From Betaproteobacteria bacterium (lineage in GTDB: Bacteria; Pseudomonadota; Gammaproteobacteria; Burkholderiales; SG8-41), in the NCBI GenBank assembly GCA_029863175.1, contig JAOTVX010000007.1, positions 60,866 to 124,865 on the forward strand: DNA of 64,000 nucleotides. Direction: 5' to 3'. Under the pieces are notes generated by a model. That model worked only from the letters and a program-made list of their open reading frames with translations. It was not told the DNA's origin and searched no databases. Shown piece by piece: positions 19,521-28,729 of this stretch. The position numbers and the translations under genes were made by a program. Within the stretch, counting starts at the first letter, position 1, and every line of letters begins with the position of its first letter.

Positions 19521-19766
19521 CCGCCAAGACGCCAAGGACGCCAAGAAGAATCACAAGAACAAACTAGCCGCCGATGGACGCCGATTAACGCCGATAAACC
19601 CCAAAACTGAACATGCAAGGACGCCAAGAAAAACCAGTAATGCAATGAACTGCCAAGGTGCCAGGAAAAGCTACCGACCAAGAGCCATGGTCAATTCACG
19701 AATCACGTTCTACGGATTTAGGCACATCACCCATCACCCATCACTCGTCACTCATCACGTTCTTCA
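19521..19766. repeat. Composite repeat block of three families
   Basis: This 252-bp gap is almost all repeat. It holds CGCCAAGACGCCAAGGACGC units (19521-19545, again 19616-19670), GCCGATGGACGCCGATTAAC units (19569-19602) and TCACCCATCACCCATCACTC units (19726-19762). No gene or clear promoter is seen. Confidence 0.75.
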
Positions 19767-19772
19767 AGCAGG

Positions 19773-20351
19773 ATGCTCATTTACATCCACGGTCTCAACA
19801 GCTCGTCCCGCTCGTCGAAAGCAGGGCTGCTGCGCGAGCGCATGACGGCTCTCGGGCGAGCGGCGGATTACGCGTGCCCGGACTTGCCGCATCGGCCGCA
19901 GCGTGCGTTCGAGATGCTCGAGGCGCTGATCACTGGCGGGCGCGGGCCGGTCGCGCTGGTCGGCAGCTCGCTGGGCGGCTACTACGCGACGTGCCTCGCC
20001 GAGCGGCACGGGGTAAGAGCGGTGCTTGTCAATCCCGCCGTGCAGCCTTACGAGGGACTGCGCGCGTTACTTGGCCCACAACAAAACTTTCATACTGGTG
20101 AGCGTTACGAATTGACGCAGGCGCATCTCGACGAGCTAGCGGACATGGAGGTGGCAACCATCACGCGTCCCGAGCGCTACTTGTTGATGGTGCAAACGGG
20201 CGACGAGGTGCTCGACTACCGCCAGGCCGTAGAGCGCTATCGCGGCTGCCGGCAGAGGGTGATCGAAGGCGGCGATCATGGCTTTAGCGACTTCACCGAC
20301 TATCTCGAGCCGGTGCTGGAGTTCTGCGCCGTTATGCCGTTGAATCAATAA
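19773..20351 (+). CDS. YqiA/YcfP-like alpha/beta-hydrolase
   Basis: Small 192-residue esterase-type hydrolase. MLIYIHGLNSSSRSSKAG is the family opening and oxyanion region. The nucleophile elbow is VGSSLGGYYA (Ser about residue 71), the acid Asp is probably in QTGDEVLDY, and the His is in EGGDHGFSDF. Members of this family cleave short acyl or thioester substrates, but the cellular substrate is unknown. The start is the first ATG after the repeat block. Its stop is about 130 nt before the kelch gene, with no clear terminator between them. Confidence 0.85.
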   Translation: MLIYIHGLNSSSRSSKAGLLRERMTALGRAADYACPDLPHRPQRAFEMLEALITGGRGPVALVGSSLGGYYATCLAERHGVRAVLVNPAVQPYEGLRALLGPQQNFHTGERYELTQAHLDELADMEVATITRPERYLLMVQTGDEVLDYRQAVERYRGCRQRVIEGGDHGFSDFTDYLEPVLEFCAVMPLNQ

Positions 20352-20477
20352 CCCGGTGGCGTGGTTTGCTCTTAGGGCTGCGATCGTCGTAGTATGGGCA
20401 GGCTCGAAATTCGAGTAGGGGCGTGTCCGGGGTCCCCCGCGCACACGACGAGTCTGCAAAAAATTCGAGGAGGTCAG

Positions 20478-21536
20478 ATGATTTTTTTGATCAGGTGGTT
20501 GCGCTTTGGTCTTGTCGCACTGCTGGCGGTGTCGTTTGGCATGTCCGCCGCCTACGCGCAGAAGTGGAGCATGAAGGCGAAGTTTCCCGAGCCGGCCGAG
20601 GAGGTCTACGGCATAGCCGCGAACGGCAAGTTCTATGTGTTTGGCGGGATCGCCCCGGGATGGAAACCGATGGGCATGGTGTACGAATACGATCCGGCAA
20701 ACGATTCGTGGACAAAAAGGAAAGGCATGCCGCTCAAGTCGCACCACGTCGCGCTCGCCGAATTGAACGGCAAGATCTACGTGATGGGCGGATTCAAGTA
20801 CCCGGACAAGGGGCCGCGCTCGTGGGTGCCGATCGACAACGCGTGGGAATACGACCCGGCGAACGACAGCTGGAAAGCGCTGGCGCCGTTGCCGACCAAG
20901 CGCGGCTCTCCGAACGCAGTGGCGCACGACGGCAAGATCTACGTTATCGGGGGCGCGGGCGTTCATCCGGGCTCGAAGGCGATGGATATTCATCCGGCGC
21001 GGCCGCACCGCTCGCTCTCTGCCAATGAGGTGTACGATCCCGCGACCAACACGTGGGAATCCCGAAGCCCGCTGCCCACCGCGCGCAATCATGCGATAGC
21101 CGGCGCGGTAAACGACAAGATCTACATCATCGGCGGACGGTTGGGGGCGGCGTTCATCACCCGGGCGCAGAACACGGGTATCGTCGAGGAATACGATCCG
21201 GCCAAGGACCAGTGGGGTGCGCTGAAGGCGCCGATGCCATCCCCGCGCAGCGCCACGGCGTGGGGCACTTACGAAGGCAAGATCTATGTCGCCGGGGGAG
21301 AGGAACGCTTCGGTGCAGGAAATTGGCAAAGGACATTCCGCGCGGTCGAGGCCTTTAATCCGAAGACCAACAAGTGGTCAATGCTGCCCCCCATGCGCTA
21401 CCCGCGTCACGGGCTGGCGGGTGATATCCTGGATGGAAAGTTCCATCTGGTGAGCGGTGACGTCGCGTCCGGCGGCGGCCCGGGAACGCAAGTCCATACC
21501 AACGCTCACGAGGTGCTTGACCTCACGGCGAAGTAG
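20478..21536 (+). CDS. Secreted kelch-repeat protein
   Basis: Signal peptide (FGLVALLAVSFGMSAAYA) followed by a beta-propeller of about six kelch blades over residues 30-350. Repeating units carry NGKFYVFGG, GKIYVMGGF, GKIYVIGGAG, DKIYIIGG and GKIYVAGG, with YDPANDSW-type strands between them. The mature 330-residue propeller is probably periplasmic. GAGGAGG ends eight bases before the ATG at 20478, which is why the longer open frame is not used. Propellers of this kind bind ligands or partners or act as mutarotase-like enzymes, and no specific role is evident. Confidence 0.88.
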   Translation: MIFLIRWLRFGLVALLAVSFGMSAAYAQKWSMKAKFPEPAEEVYGIAANGKFYVFGGIAPGWKPMGMVYEYDPANDSWTKRKGMPLKSHHVALAELNGKIYVMGGFKYPDKGPRSWVPIDNAWEYDPANDSWKALAPLPTKRGSPNAVAHDGKIYVIGGAGVHPGSKAMDIHPARPHRSLSANEVYDPATNTWESRSPLPTARNHAIAGAVNDKIYIIGGRLGAAFITRAQNTGIVEEYDPAKDQWGALKAPMPSPRSATAWGTYEGKIYVAGGEERFGAGNWQRTFRAVEAFNPKTNKWSMLPPMRYPRHGLAGDILDGKFHLVSGDVASGGGPGTQVHTNAHEVLDLTAK

Positions 21537-21540
21537 CGCT

Positions 21541-21570
21541 ATTTCATCGGCGTTTGTCTGCGGCTAATGC
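21541..21570. repeat. Single ATCGGCGTTTGTCTGCGGCTAA-type repeat unit
   Basis: Lies in the short convergent gap between the kelch gene and the membrane-protein gene. It matches the unit found as a pair at 61522-61552. Confidence 0.55.
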
Positions 21571-21591
21571 TTCTTGATTTTGCTACGCGCT

Positions 21592-23049
21592 CTAAGAAGG
21601 TGTGCCCGGCGTTCCGAATTGCACCAGCGGCTCGGCCATCACCAGCAGGCTGATCACGGTAAAGATCACCATCAGCACGGTTAGCGGGACGGAAGCGAGC
21701 ACCGCCTGGCGGGGCGCGTGGAACTCGCGCAGCGCGAGGCGGTGAGCGAGCCATATCGAAATGACGTGGCCAACGACAATTGAAACGATCGCCAAGTGCC
21801 AGGTAACGCGGGCGCTGATGATGCCGATATCCGGATAGAACTGGATCGTGCCGAAGAGATCCCATCCACGCCCGAGCGGGTCCGAGATGAGGGGAATGAT
21901 CAGTTGGCCGTGAACCACCAGGTAGGAAAAATAATGTGCCACGGTGTACGCGATGGCGATCGGGACCAGCGTCAGGGCGAACAGGCGCGCAATCGCACCC
22001 GCCGGGCGATCGCGCACGAGTTGCGCCGTGGCAAAGCTAGACAGGAGGTAGGCGCCCAGGAACGACAGCCACACAGCGATCAAGCTGGCCGTGCCGAGGA
22101 AGTAACCCCGGTCATCGGCGAGCTGCGGCAGCCAGCCGATCGCGGCGTGCCGGAACAGTAGCAACGCCTGCGTGCCCAGCAAACCGTCGAACAGCACGGT
22201 CGCGAGCATGGCGATGACGAACGCTACCATCGCAAGCGACTCGACCGGCGACGCGATAAGCCCGGAGCCCGGCGCACGCAGCACGAGGCTGCGCGCGTCG
22301 GGACCGGCGCCGATCGCCGCAAACCGGCCGAGCGCGGAGAAGTAGAGCGAGAAAACATCCGCGTTCCGGCGCCAGGCAGCGCCGCCGAAACACACCATGC
22401 CGAGCAGCGTCACCGCGGACCAGGCGAGCGTCATGGCGGCGAGCCGGGACGGCATCACAGCGTGCGGATAAAGCACCTCGATCCAGACGAACAGCAGAAG
22501 CAGGAATACGGCAGGCCATGCGCCAAGCGACGCGGGGTAGGTAAAGCCGAGGGTGACACCGTTCGCGAGCCCCACGCGCCGCGCCGCCGCGTCCATCCCC
22601 TCGAACAGGGCGCGCCACGGATCGAGCGCCCGCCAGACATTGCCGATGCAGGCAACCACGAAGGACAAGCCCACCCACCAAATGATCCACACCAGAACCG
22701 GGGCCAGGTTCATTTCCGGATTGAGGGTGCCAAACAGGCCTGCGACGACGACTGTGCAAAGCAGGGTGACGGAAACGATCTGGAACGCGATGCGCAATGC
22801 AGGCAGCACAGGCCCGAGCGCAACGACTGAACCCTCTCTGCGCAGCTTTCCTGAATCGCCGCGCATGAACAGCGCGGCAACGACGAAGGACAGTGCAACC
22901 GCCACCGCTGCACCGACGACGAAATAGCCGAGCGGCACGGGCAGGTCGTAGCGCTCCCCGAACGCATGCGCCCAGGCCGGGGAAGGCAGGCTCCAACATG
23001 CGGCAGCCCAGATTTGCCCGCTGCGGCAGCGACGCGACCCACGCGTCAT
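21592..23049 (-). CDS. Polytopic membrane protein (type sometimes annotated fenitrothion hydrolase)
   Basis: A 485-residue protein with a signal-like N-terminus ending AWAHAFGERYDLPVPLGYF and about eleven hydrophobic segments. Proteins opening AH-FG-RYDLPLP are often labelled fenitrothion hydrolase, but I see no hydrolase motif, so the label should be read as a family name only. Its ATG overlaps the stop of the upstream cupredoxin-like gene by 4 nt, so the two are translationally coupled and probably act together, perhaps in metal handling (inference). Confidence 0.7.
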   Translation of the reverse strand: MTRGSRRCRSGQIWAAACWSLPSPAWAHAFGERYDLPVPLGYFVVGAAVAVALSFVVAALFMRGDSGKLRREGSVVALGPVLPALRIAFQIVSVTLLCTVVVAGLFGTLNPEMNLAPVLVWIIWWVGLSFVVACIGNVWRALDPWRALFEGMDAAARRVGLANGVTLGFTYPASLGAWPAVFLLLLFVWIEVLYPHAVMPSRLAAMTLAWSAVTLLGMVCFGGAAWRRNADVFSLYFSALGRFAAIGAGPDARSLVLRAPGSGLIASPVESLAMVAFVIAMLATVLFDGLLGTQALLLFRHAAIGWLPQLADDRGYFLGTASLIAVWLSFLGAYLLSSFATAQLVRDRPAGAIARLFALTLVPIAIAYTVAHYFSYLVVHGQLIIPLISDPLGRGWDLFGTIQFYPDIGIISARVTWHLAIVSIVVGHVISIWLAHRLALREFHAPRQAVLASVPLTVLMVIFTVISLLVMAEPLVQFGTPGTPS

Positions 23050-23456
23050 TTGGGGCGCACTTCAAGGGTGGCGAGCGGCGAAGCGTGGTGCCCCTTTCGT
23101 TCCGCGCCGCCGGCGGGATGCCACTCAATGCGAAACCGGCCCGTGGCGCGGGCCTTGAAGCTGAGTTCCACGGAAATCCCGGGCGCGACCTTCGTATCGA
23201 GCCGGTAGGCGTGGAAGTGGATTTCTCCCGCGGCCTCGCTCCTGAACCGTAGCTGCACCAAATCGCCCTTCTCCACGCGCAGCACACGCGTCTGCGCATC
23301 AGCCGCGGCGCGCGGGATCGTCAACTCAAAGGTCTTCACCGAAGGCTCGGCCGCCACCGCGGTCGCGAGGAAGCAGTAGAGCACGGAGGCAAGCAGCGGG
23401 AAAAGGAGGACCCGGACTCGGGGCGGTGGTTCGATAGTACGCCGTCTATTTTTCAT
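23046..23456 (-). CDS. Exported cupredoxin-like protein
   Basis: 136 residues with an N-terminal signal anchor or signal peptide (LLFPLLASVLYCFLATAVAA) and one beta-sandwich domain. VEKGDLVQLRFRSEAAGEIHFHAY and FRIEWHP follow the cupredoxin pattern seen in EfeO-like N-domains. HFHAY could supply a metal-binding His, but the full type-1 copper set (His-Cys-His-Met) is absent and there is no Cys in the mature part. It is coupled to the downstream membrane protein. Confidence 0.7.
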   Translation of the reverse strand: MKNRRRTIEPPPRVRVLLFPLLASVLYCFLATAVAAEPSVKTFELTIPRAAADAQTRVLRVEKGDLVQLRFRSEAAGEIHFHAYRLDTKVAPGISVELSFKARATGRFRIEWHPAGGAERKGHHASPLATLEVRPK

Positions 23457-23645
23457 CGTGGATAGCCTAGCGTTTCAGTTGCGGGAACACAATAAAATAC
23501 GCAGCATTTTCCCTGCAAGCAGCGCAGCAGCCTCGCGCGATCGCATATAATTATTCCCGCGTTCGCGACAGATGGGCCTTGCGCCCCCTGCTCAACGCGC
23601 ATTTTTTGGTACTGACCCTCATCGGGTAATCGCGCCCCCTGCCAA

Positions 23646-25499
23646 GTGAGCAAGAACGTATTTTACGAGGAGGAGGGCGACCTCAAGGTCGGCGCTATCC
23701 TCGCCGACAACGAAACCTCACTCCAGGTCGAGGCCCCTCACGGGAAGCGCTCGAAGGTGAAGGCGTCGCACGTGTTGCTGCGTTTCGACGATGCGCGCCT
23801 CGGGGACTTCATGGGCGCGGCACGTCAGCTCGCCGAAAGCCTCGATGTGAATTTCCTCTGGGAATGCTGCGGAGACGCGGAGTTCTCGTACGAATCGCTG
23901 GCGCAGGAGTATTTCGGGCGTCGGCCCGGCCCGGCGGAAGCAGCCGCGCTGCTCATCAAGCTGCATGGCGCGCCGATGTACTTCTACAAGAAGGGCAGGG
24001 GGCGCTACCGGGCGGCGCCCCAGGATGCCTTGAAAGCGGCGCTTGCTTCGGTGGAGCGCAAGCGTCGCGAGGCAGAGAAGCGCGTCCAGTACGTGGCGCA
24101 ACTGAAGCGCGCCGAGCTGCCCGCGGAGTTCGCGCCGCACTTGTCGAGCCTGCTCTACAAGCCCGAGAAGGCGAGCATCGAGTGGAAAGCGCTGGAAGAG
24201 GCGTGCGAGGTGCTCAAGCTGACGCCGGCCCGTCAGATCGAGCGCTGCGGCGGCATCCCGTCCACGCACGCCTACCATCTCGATCGTTTCCTGTTCGAGC
24301 ACTTCCCGCGCGGGACCGCCTTTCCGGAGTTGCCGCCGTTGCCGGCAACGGCCGACCTGCCACCGGCGGGCGCCGAGGCGTTCAGCATCGATGACGCGAG
24401 CACGACTGAGATCGACGACGCGTTTTCGGTGAGCCCGCTTCCCAATGGCAATGTATCGGTGGGAATCCATATTGCCGCTCCGGCGGTTGGCATTACGCCG
24501 AGCTCGCCGATCGACGCCATCGCGCGCGAGCGTCTTTCGACCGTGTACTTTCCCGGCGCGAAGATCACCATGCTGCCTGAGGCGGTCGTGGAGCGGTTTT
24601 CGCTCACCGAGGATGGCGATCGGCCGGCGCTGTCGCTTTATCTGGAACTTGCCCCCGATGCGTCGGTGATCTCGGCGGCAACGCGTGTCGAACGGATCCC
24701 GGTTGCGGCCAATTTGAGGCACGCCGAGCTGGAGCGGGTGCTCGATGCGGACGCGCTCGCGGCAGGGCGCCTGGAACACCGCTACGGGAAGCAACTGGTC
24801 ACGCTGTGGCGGCTCGCGAGCGCGCTGGAGCGGGCGCGGCGCAAGGACGAGCCCGAGCTCGAGATGCGACCCGAGTACAACTTCTACGTCGAGCATGACC
24901 GGGTGCGAATCGTGCGCCGCCAGCGGGGCACGCCGCTCGACAAAATCGTCTCGGAGTTGATGATTTACGCTAACAGTGCCTGGGGCCGGCAGCTGGCTGG
25001 AGCCGATGCTGCCGCGATCTACCGTGTGCAGGGCGCTGGCAAGGTGCGCATGAGCACCGTGCCGGCGGGCCACGAGGGGCTGGGCGTGGAAAGCTACGCC
25101 TGGGCGAGCTCGCCGCTGCGGCGCTACGTGGACCTGGTCAACCAGCGCCAGCTTCTCGCACTGACGCAGGGCGAGGCACTACCTTACCGGAGGAGCGATG
25201 AGGCGCTGCTCGCGGCGATGCGGGATTTCGAGTCCGCGTACGAAGCGTACGGTGAATTCCAGCGCAACATGGAGCGCTATTGGTCCCTGCGCTGGCTGAT
25301 GCAGGAAGGCGTCGAAACCGTGTGCGCGATGGTCCTGCGCGAGAGCCTGGCGCGCTTCGAGGAGCTTCCTTTGGTGACGCGTGTGCCCTCGCTGCCCGCG
25401 CTCGCGCCCGGAACCCGCGTCGAGCTGGCCGTGTCCGGCATCGATCTGCTTGAGCTGACGCTCCGGTGCGAATACCGGCGACAGCTCCCGGAAGGTTAG
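23646..25499 (+). CDS. RNase II-family exoribonuclease (RNB domain)
   Basis: Degrades single-stranded RNA 3' to 5'. The 617-residue protein starts at a GTG with MSKNVFYEEEGDLKVGAI. The RNB core has SIDDASTTEIDDAFSV, carrying the metal-binding aspartates, then GIHIAAPA, LPEAVVERFSLTEDGDRPAL, and the late ASSPLRRYVDLVNQRQL. The N-terminal cold-shock domains are reduced and the C-terminal S1 region is short. This matches the shorter RNase II/R-like form common in betaproteobacteria rather than E. coli Rnb, so no symbol is given. Confidence 0.9.
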   Translation: MSKNVFYEEEGDLKVGAILADNETSLQVEAPHGKRSKVKASHVLLRFDDARLGDFMGAARQLAESLDVNFLWECCGDAEFSYESLAQEYFGRRPGPAEAAALLIKLHGAPMYFYKKGRGRYRAAPQDALKAALASVERKRREAEKRVQYVAQLKRAELPAEFAPHLSSLLYKPEKASIEWKALEEACEVLKLTPARQIERCGGIPSTHAYHLDRFLFEHFPRGTAFPELPPLPATADLPPAGAEAFSIDDASTTEIDDAFSVSPLPNGNVSVGIHIAAPAVGITPSSPIDAIARERLSTVYFPGAKITMLPEAVVERFSLTEDGDRPALSLYLELAPDASVISAATRVERIPVAANLRHAELERVLDADALAAGRLEHRYGKQLVTLWRLASALERARRKDEPELEMRPEYNFYVEHDRVRIVRRQRGTPLDKIVSELMIYANSAWGRQLAGADAAAIYRVQGAGKVRMSTVPAGHEGLGVESYAWASSPLRRYVDLVNQRQLLALTQGEALPYRRSDEALLAAMRDFESAYEAYGEFQRNMERYWSLRWLMQEGVETVCAMVLRESLARFEELPLVTRVPSLPALAPGTRVELAVSGIDLLELTLRCEYRRQLPEG

Positions 25500-25562
25500 C
25501 ACCCGCTTATATCAAAGGCGATTTCGTGACTTTACTTTAATTTTATGCAATAACTCACGGTC

Positions 25563-25568
25563 TATAAT
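25563..25568 (+). promoter_or_regulatory. Candidate -10 box upstream of the tonB-like gene
   Basis: A perfect TATAAT lies 35 bp before the ATG in an AT-rich stretch (TTTACTTTAATTTTATGCAA upstream). No good -35 hexamer is found 16-18 bp away, so the promoter is tentative. Confidence 0.35.
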
Positions 25569-25603
25569 GGATTTTCTGGCCAGTATGGCGCGCCTTCGGT
25601 AGA

Positions 25604-26629
25604 ATGGATTCGATGGGCATGCTACCCGAGAGGAAGGTCATCGCGCTGCGGCGCCGGGCGAAGCACGGGCGGCACGCACCGTGGAGCGGCGCAGTCGCGA
25701 AGCTCGATGAGCGAGTCGCCGAGCTCGAGCGCCGCATGACGGCGTTTGATCGCCGTATCGCCGTCCTGGGTCGGCACGCGCGGATGCAGGTGTCGTTCGT
25801 GTTCTCCGTGCTCATCCATATCGTGATCATCTTCGGCGTCACCTTCACGATGACGGATCTTTCGCAGTTCAACCGCCTCGATCAGCCACTCGAGGTGACC
25901 CTCGTCAACAGCAAGAGCCAGAAGCCGCCGGTGAAGGCCGACGCGCTCGCGCAGGCAAATCTCGACGGCGGCGGCAATACTGATGAGAAAGTCCGCGCGG
26001 CAAGCCCGCTGCCGGTGCCGGCCGAGCACAAGCCCACGCCCGAAGTCACCATGGCGCAGAAGCGCGTCAAGAAACTCGAGCGCGAAGCGAAGCGGCTCAT
26101 GACACGGGCGAAAAAGGCTCCGGCAGCGGTGCCGCTGCCACAGCCGCAGCCGCAACCGCGGGCGATCGAGGCGGAGGTGGCCCCGAACGCCGCCGACATC
26201 ATGGCCCGCAGCCTCGAGATCGCGCGGCTCGAAGCGCGAATCTCGAAACGGTGGAACGCCTACCAACAGCGGCCGCGCCGCCGCTTCGTCGGCGCGCGCA
26301 CGAAGGAATTCCGGTTCGCGCGCTATATCGAGGACTGGCGCCTGAAAATCGAGCGGATCGGTGAGTTGAATTATCCCCAGGCGGCCCGCGAGCGAAGGAT
26401 CTACGGCAGCCTCGTCGTCACGGTCTCGATCAAGGCCGACGGCTCGCTCGAGGGCGTCGATATCAACCGTTCATCGGGCGAGAAAATCTTGGACCAGGCC
26501 GCCCTCCGCATTGTCCACCTCGCGGCGCCGTACGCCCCATTCTCCGCCGATATCGCTAAGGACACCGATGTCCTGAGCATCACGCGCACCTGGCTGTTCA
26601 CGAGGGCGGATCAGTTCGTCTCCGAATGA
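25604..26629 (+). CDS. TonB-family energy transducer
   Basis: 341-residue periplasm-spanning protein. A basic, coiled-coil-prone N-terminus precedes one membrane helix (VLIHIVIIFGVTFTM, about residues 66-80). A Lys/Pro-rich region with PLPQPQPQPRAIEAEV follows, and then a C-terminal TonB domain (IGELNYPQAARERRIYGSLVV ... LDQAALRIVHLAAPYAPF). The roughly 65 residues ahead of the helix are longer than in classic TonB. No exbB/exbD or receptor is adjacent, so the partner is unknown. The first ATG is used; MLPERK six codons later is an alternative start. Confidence 0.87.
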   Translation: MDSMGMLPERKVIALRRRAKHGRHAPWSGAVAKLDERVAELERRMTAFDRRIAVLGRHARMQVSFVFSVLIHIVIIFGVTFTMTDLSQFNRLDQPLEVTLVNSKSQKPPVKADALAQANLDGGGNTDEKVRAASPLPVPAEHKPTPEVTMAQKRVKKLEREAKRLMTRAKKAPAAVPLPQPQPQPRAIEAEVAPNAADIMARSLEIARLEARISKRWNAYQQRPRRRFVGARTKEFRFARYIEDWRLKIERIGELNYPQAARERRIYGSLVVTVSIKADGSLEGVDINRSSGEKILDQAALRIVHLAAPYAPFSADIAKDTDVLSITRTWLFTRADQFVSE

Positions 26630-26645
26630 CGGCGATGGCGCATTC

Positions 26646-26733
26646 GCGGTTCAAAGTTCCAGGTTCCAGGTTCCAAGTTCAAAGCGAGGAACCTCGTATA
26701 TCGAAGTCGTCCAATCTTGCTTGAACCTTGAAC
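26646..26733. repeat. 7-nt-period repeat, GTTCCAG/GTTCAAA type, abutting aroE
   Basis: GGTTCAAAGTTCCAGGTTCC units at 26649-26684 and the inverted CTTGAACCTTGAAC at 26720-26733 enclose a unique 35-bp core. The inverted unit runs directly into the aroE ATG, leaving it without a recognisable ribosome site. Confidence 0.65.
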
Positions 26734-27567
26734 ATGCCTGATAGGTACGCCGTCATCGGCAATCCCGTCGAACATAGCCTGTCGCCGGCAATACACCCGG
26801 AATTCGCGCGGGCGACAGGCCAGGATATCGTCTACGAAAAAATCCTCGCGCCGCTCGACGGCTTCCGTGACACGGCATTCAGGTTTCGCGATGAGGGCGG
26901 CAAGGGACTCAACGTAACACTCCCGTTCAAACACGAGGCCTGGCAGGTCGCAGGCCTGCGGAGCGGTTTCGCCCTGGCGGCCGGGGCGGTCAATACGCTC
27001 ACCTTCCGTGGCAGCGAAATCATCGGCGACAACACGGACGGGATCGGGCTGGTACGCGACCTCGCGCGAAATCTGCAGGTGCCGTTGCGCGGCAAGCGCG
27101 TACTGCTGATGGGCGCGGGCGGGGCGAGCTACGGTGTGCTCGAGCCGCTGCTGCGCGAGCAACCCGAGCTCATGGTGATCGCAAACCGAACGTTGGTGAA
27201 GGCGATTGCATTGGTCGAGCACTTCGAGAAGTTTCAGCAGTTTGCCGCCCAGGGCCTTGCCGCGCGTTCCTATGAGGCGTTGGCGGGCTCGCAGTTCGAC
27301 CTCGTCATCAATGCGACCTCGGCGAGCCTTGCGAACGCCATGCCGCCGCTTCCCACCGGCCTATTCGCGCCCGGCGCGATGGCCTACGACATGGTCTATG
27401 CGAAACGCACGCCGTTCATGGCGTTCGCGCAGGAGCAGGGCGCCCGCGTTTCGGACGGCCTTGGCATGCTGGTCGAGCAGGCCGCCGAATCGTTCTTCAT
27501 CTGGCGCGGCGTTTACCCCGAAACGCAGGCGGTGATGGCGATGCTAAGGCGCGGCATGGGACGATGA
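26734..27567 (+). CDS. aroE: Shikimate dehydrogenase
   Basis: Reduces 3-dehydroshikimate to shikimate with NADPH in aromatic amino acid synthesis. The 277-residue protein has YAVIGNPVEHSLSPAIH (substrate loop), catalytic Lys in NVTLPFKHEAW, Asp in NTDGIGLVRDL, and the nucleotide-binding MGAGGASYGV. The ATG at 26734 is used; an in-frame TTG two codons before it lies inside repeat sequence. Its stop overlaps the mtgA start by 4 nt, as is common in this class. Confidence 0.97.
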   Translation: MPDRYAVIGNPVEHSLSPAIHPEFARATGQDIVYEKILAPLDGFRDTAFRFRDEGGKGLNVTLPFKHEAWQVAGLRSGFALAAGAVNTLTFRGSEIIGDNTDGIGLVRDLARNLQVPLRGKRVLLMGAGGASYGVLEPLLREQPELMVIANRTLVKAIALVEHFEKFQQFAAQGLAARSYEALAGSQFDLVINATSASLANAMPPLPTGLFAPGAMAYDMVYAKRTPFMAFAQEQGARVSDGLGMLVEQAAESFFIWRGVYPETQAVMAMLRRGMGR

Positions 27568-28259
27568 AAACGGTCCGGCGCTGGTGCGGGTACACGATGT
27601 TGCTCGCGCTGGGCGCACTTGTGCTCGTGCAGCTCTGGTTCGCGGCGCAGGTCTGGTACTGGATCGACCATAACCCGCAGGGCACGGCGTTCATGCGCGC
27701 CCGGCTCGCGGCCTTGCGTGAGGACGATCCGAGGGCCAGGCTCACCCATAGGTGGGTCGCCTACCGCCGCATATCGGTACACCTCAAGCGCGCCGTCGTG
27801 GCAGCGGAAGACGCCAAGTTCATGAGCCACCGCGGGTTCGATTGGGACGAGATCCAGAAGGCGTTCGCGCGCAACGTGAGGGAGGGCGAGATCGTGCGGG
27901 GTGCCTCGACCATCACTCAGCAACTTGCGAAGAATCTCTTTCTTTCGGGCGAGCGCACCTGGTGGCGCAAGGCGCAGGAGGCCGTGATCACCGTCATGCT
28001 GGAAGCCCTGATGCGCAAGCGGCGTATTCTGGAGATTTACCTCAACGTGATCGAGTGGGGCGACAGCATCTTCGGTGTCGAGGCCGCGGCGCGCCACCAC
28101 TTCGGGGAGTCCGCCGCGAGGCTCGACCCTGAGCAGGCGGCGAGGCTGGCGGCGATGGTCCCCAGCCCGCGCCGCTACCTGCCCGGCAGCTATACGCCCT
28201 ATCTCGCGCGCCGCACGGCCACGATCCTCGCGCGCATGAACGCCGTGCGGGTGCCCTGA
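27564..28259 (+). CDS. mtgA: Monofunctional peptidoglycan glycosyltransferase
   Basis: Polymerises lipid II into glycan strands at the outer face of the inner membrane. The 231-residue protein has one N-terminal membrane helix (TMLLALGALVLVQLWFAAQVW) and a GT51 domain. Catalytic Glu is in VAAEDAKFMSHRGFD, followed by GASTITQQLAKNLFL, RKRRILEIYLNVIEWGD and the late AARLAAMVPSPRRYLP. Translational overlap with aroE puts both in one operon. Confidence 0.97.
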   Translation: MKTVRRWCGYTMLLALGALVLVQLWFAAQVWYWIDHNPQGTAFMRARLAALREDDPRARLTHRWVAYRRISVHLKRAVVAAEDAKFMSHRGFDWDEIQKAFARNVREGEIVRGASTITQQLAKNLFLSGERTWWRKAQEAVITVMLEALMRKRRILEIYLNVIEWGDSIFGVEAAARHHFGESAARLDPEQAARLAAMVPSPRRYLPGSYTPYLARRTATILARMNAVRVP

Positions 28260-28335
28260 AGGTGCCTGGAACGGCCTGTCAGCTCCGTGTCAGCTGCGTT
28301 CGTTGGACTCACCCGTTGCGACTTCGCAATCGGGG

Positions 28336-28545
28336 AGGCGGGTTATGGAAAGAAGGCAGTTCCTGGCCGAGCTCAAACCGGGGACTCGCGTCGTTTCACG
28401 CGCCTTTCCCATGGGCGTATGGCAACCCGAACGCGCGGTCGAGGTCTCGGGCAACATTTTGTATCTACGGCGTATTCCGCCGCGCGCGGGCTTGTGGCCA
28501 CGGGGGGTCGGGCCGATGAAACCGGCTGGCGTTGCGCCCGGGTAG
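28336..28545 (+). pseudogene. Probable fragment of a class I SAM-dependent methyltransferase
   Basis: The frame MERRQFLAELKPGTRVVSRA followed by FPMGVWQPERAVEV and LYLRRIPP matches the late Rossmann-fold segment of small methyltransferases (usually LKPGTRVVS-x-F-x-MGDWxPD). The SAM-binding N-terminal half is missing and the frame ends in low-similarity sequence. This identification rests on about 50 residues and is tentative. Confidence 0.45.
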
Positions 28546-28729
28546 CGCTCCCTACTTGACCTTGCCCCACGCCGGGAATAAATTCCGCAGGCCTGACGTT
28601 GTCGATTGACCGCGGCGCAAAGATCGCGGATCCAAAACCATCTCGAGGGGGATAAACCAGGGCACACGGGCTGCTGCGCCGTGTGCCGCGCACGGTGTCT
28701 CGCGTTTCTGCTTTCTGCAAGGAGTGGAC
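28546..28729. other. Leader region of the iorAB-sox cluster with one hairpin
   Basis: No gene is seen in this 184-bp gap. GGCACACGG (28661-28669) and CCGTGTGCC (28679-28687) form a 9-bp-arm hairpin about 45 bp before iorA. AGGAGTGGAC directly precedes the iorA ATG as a good ribosome site. No confident promoter is visible. Confidence 0.4.
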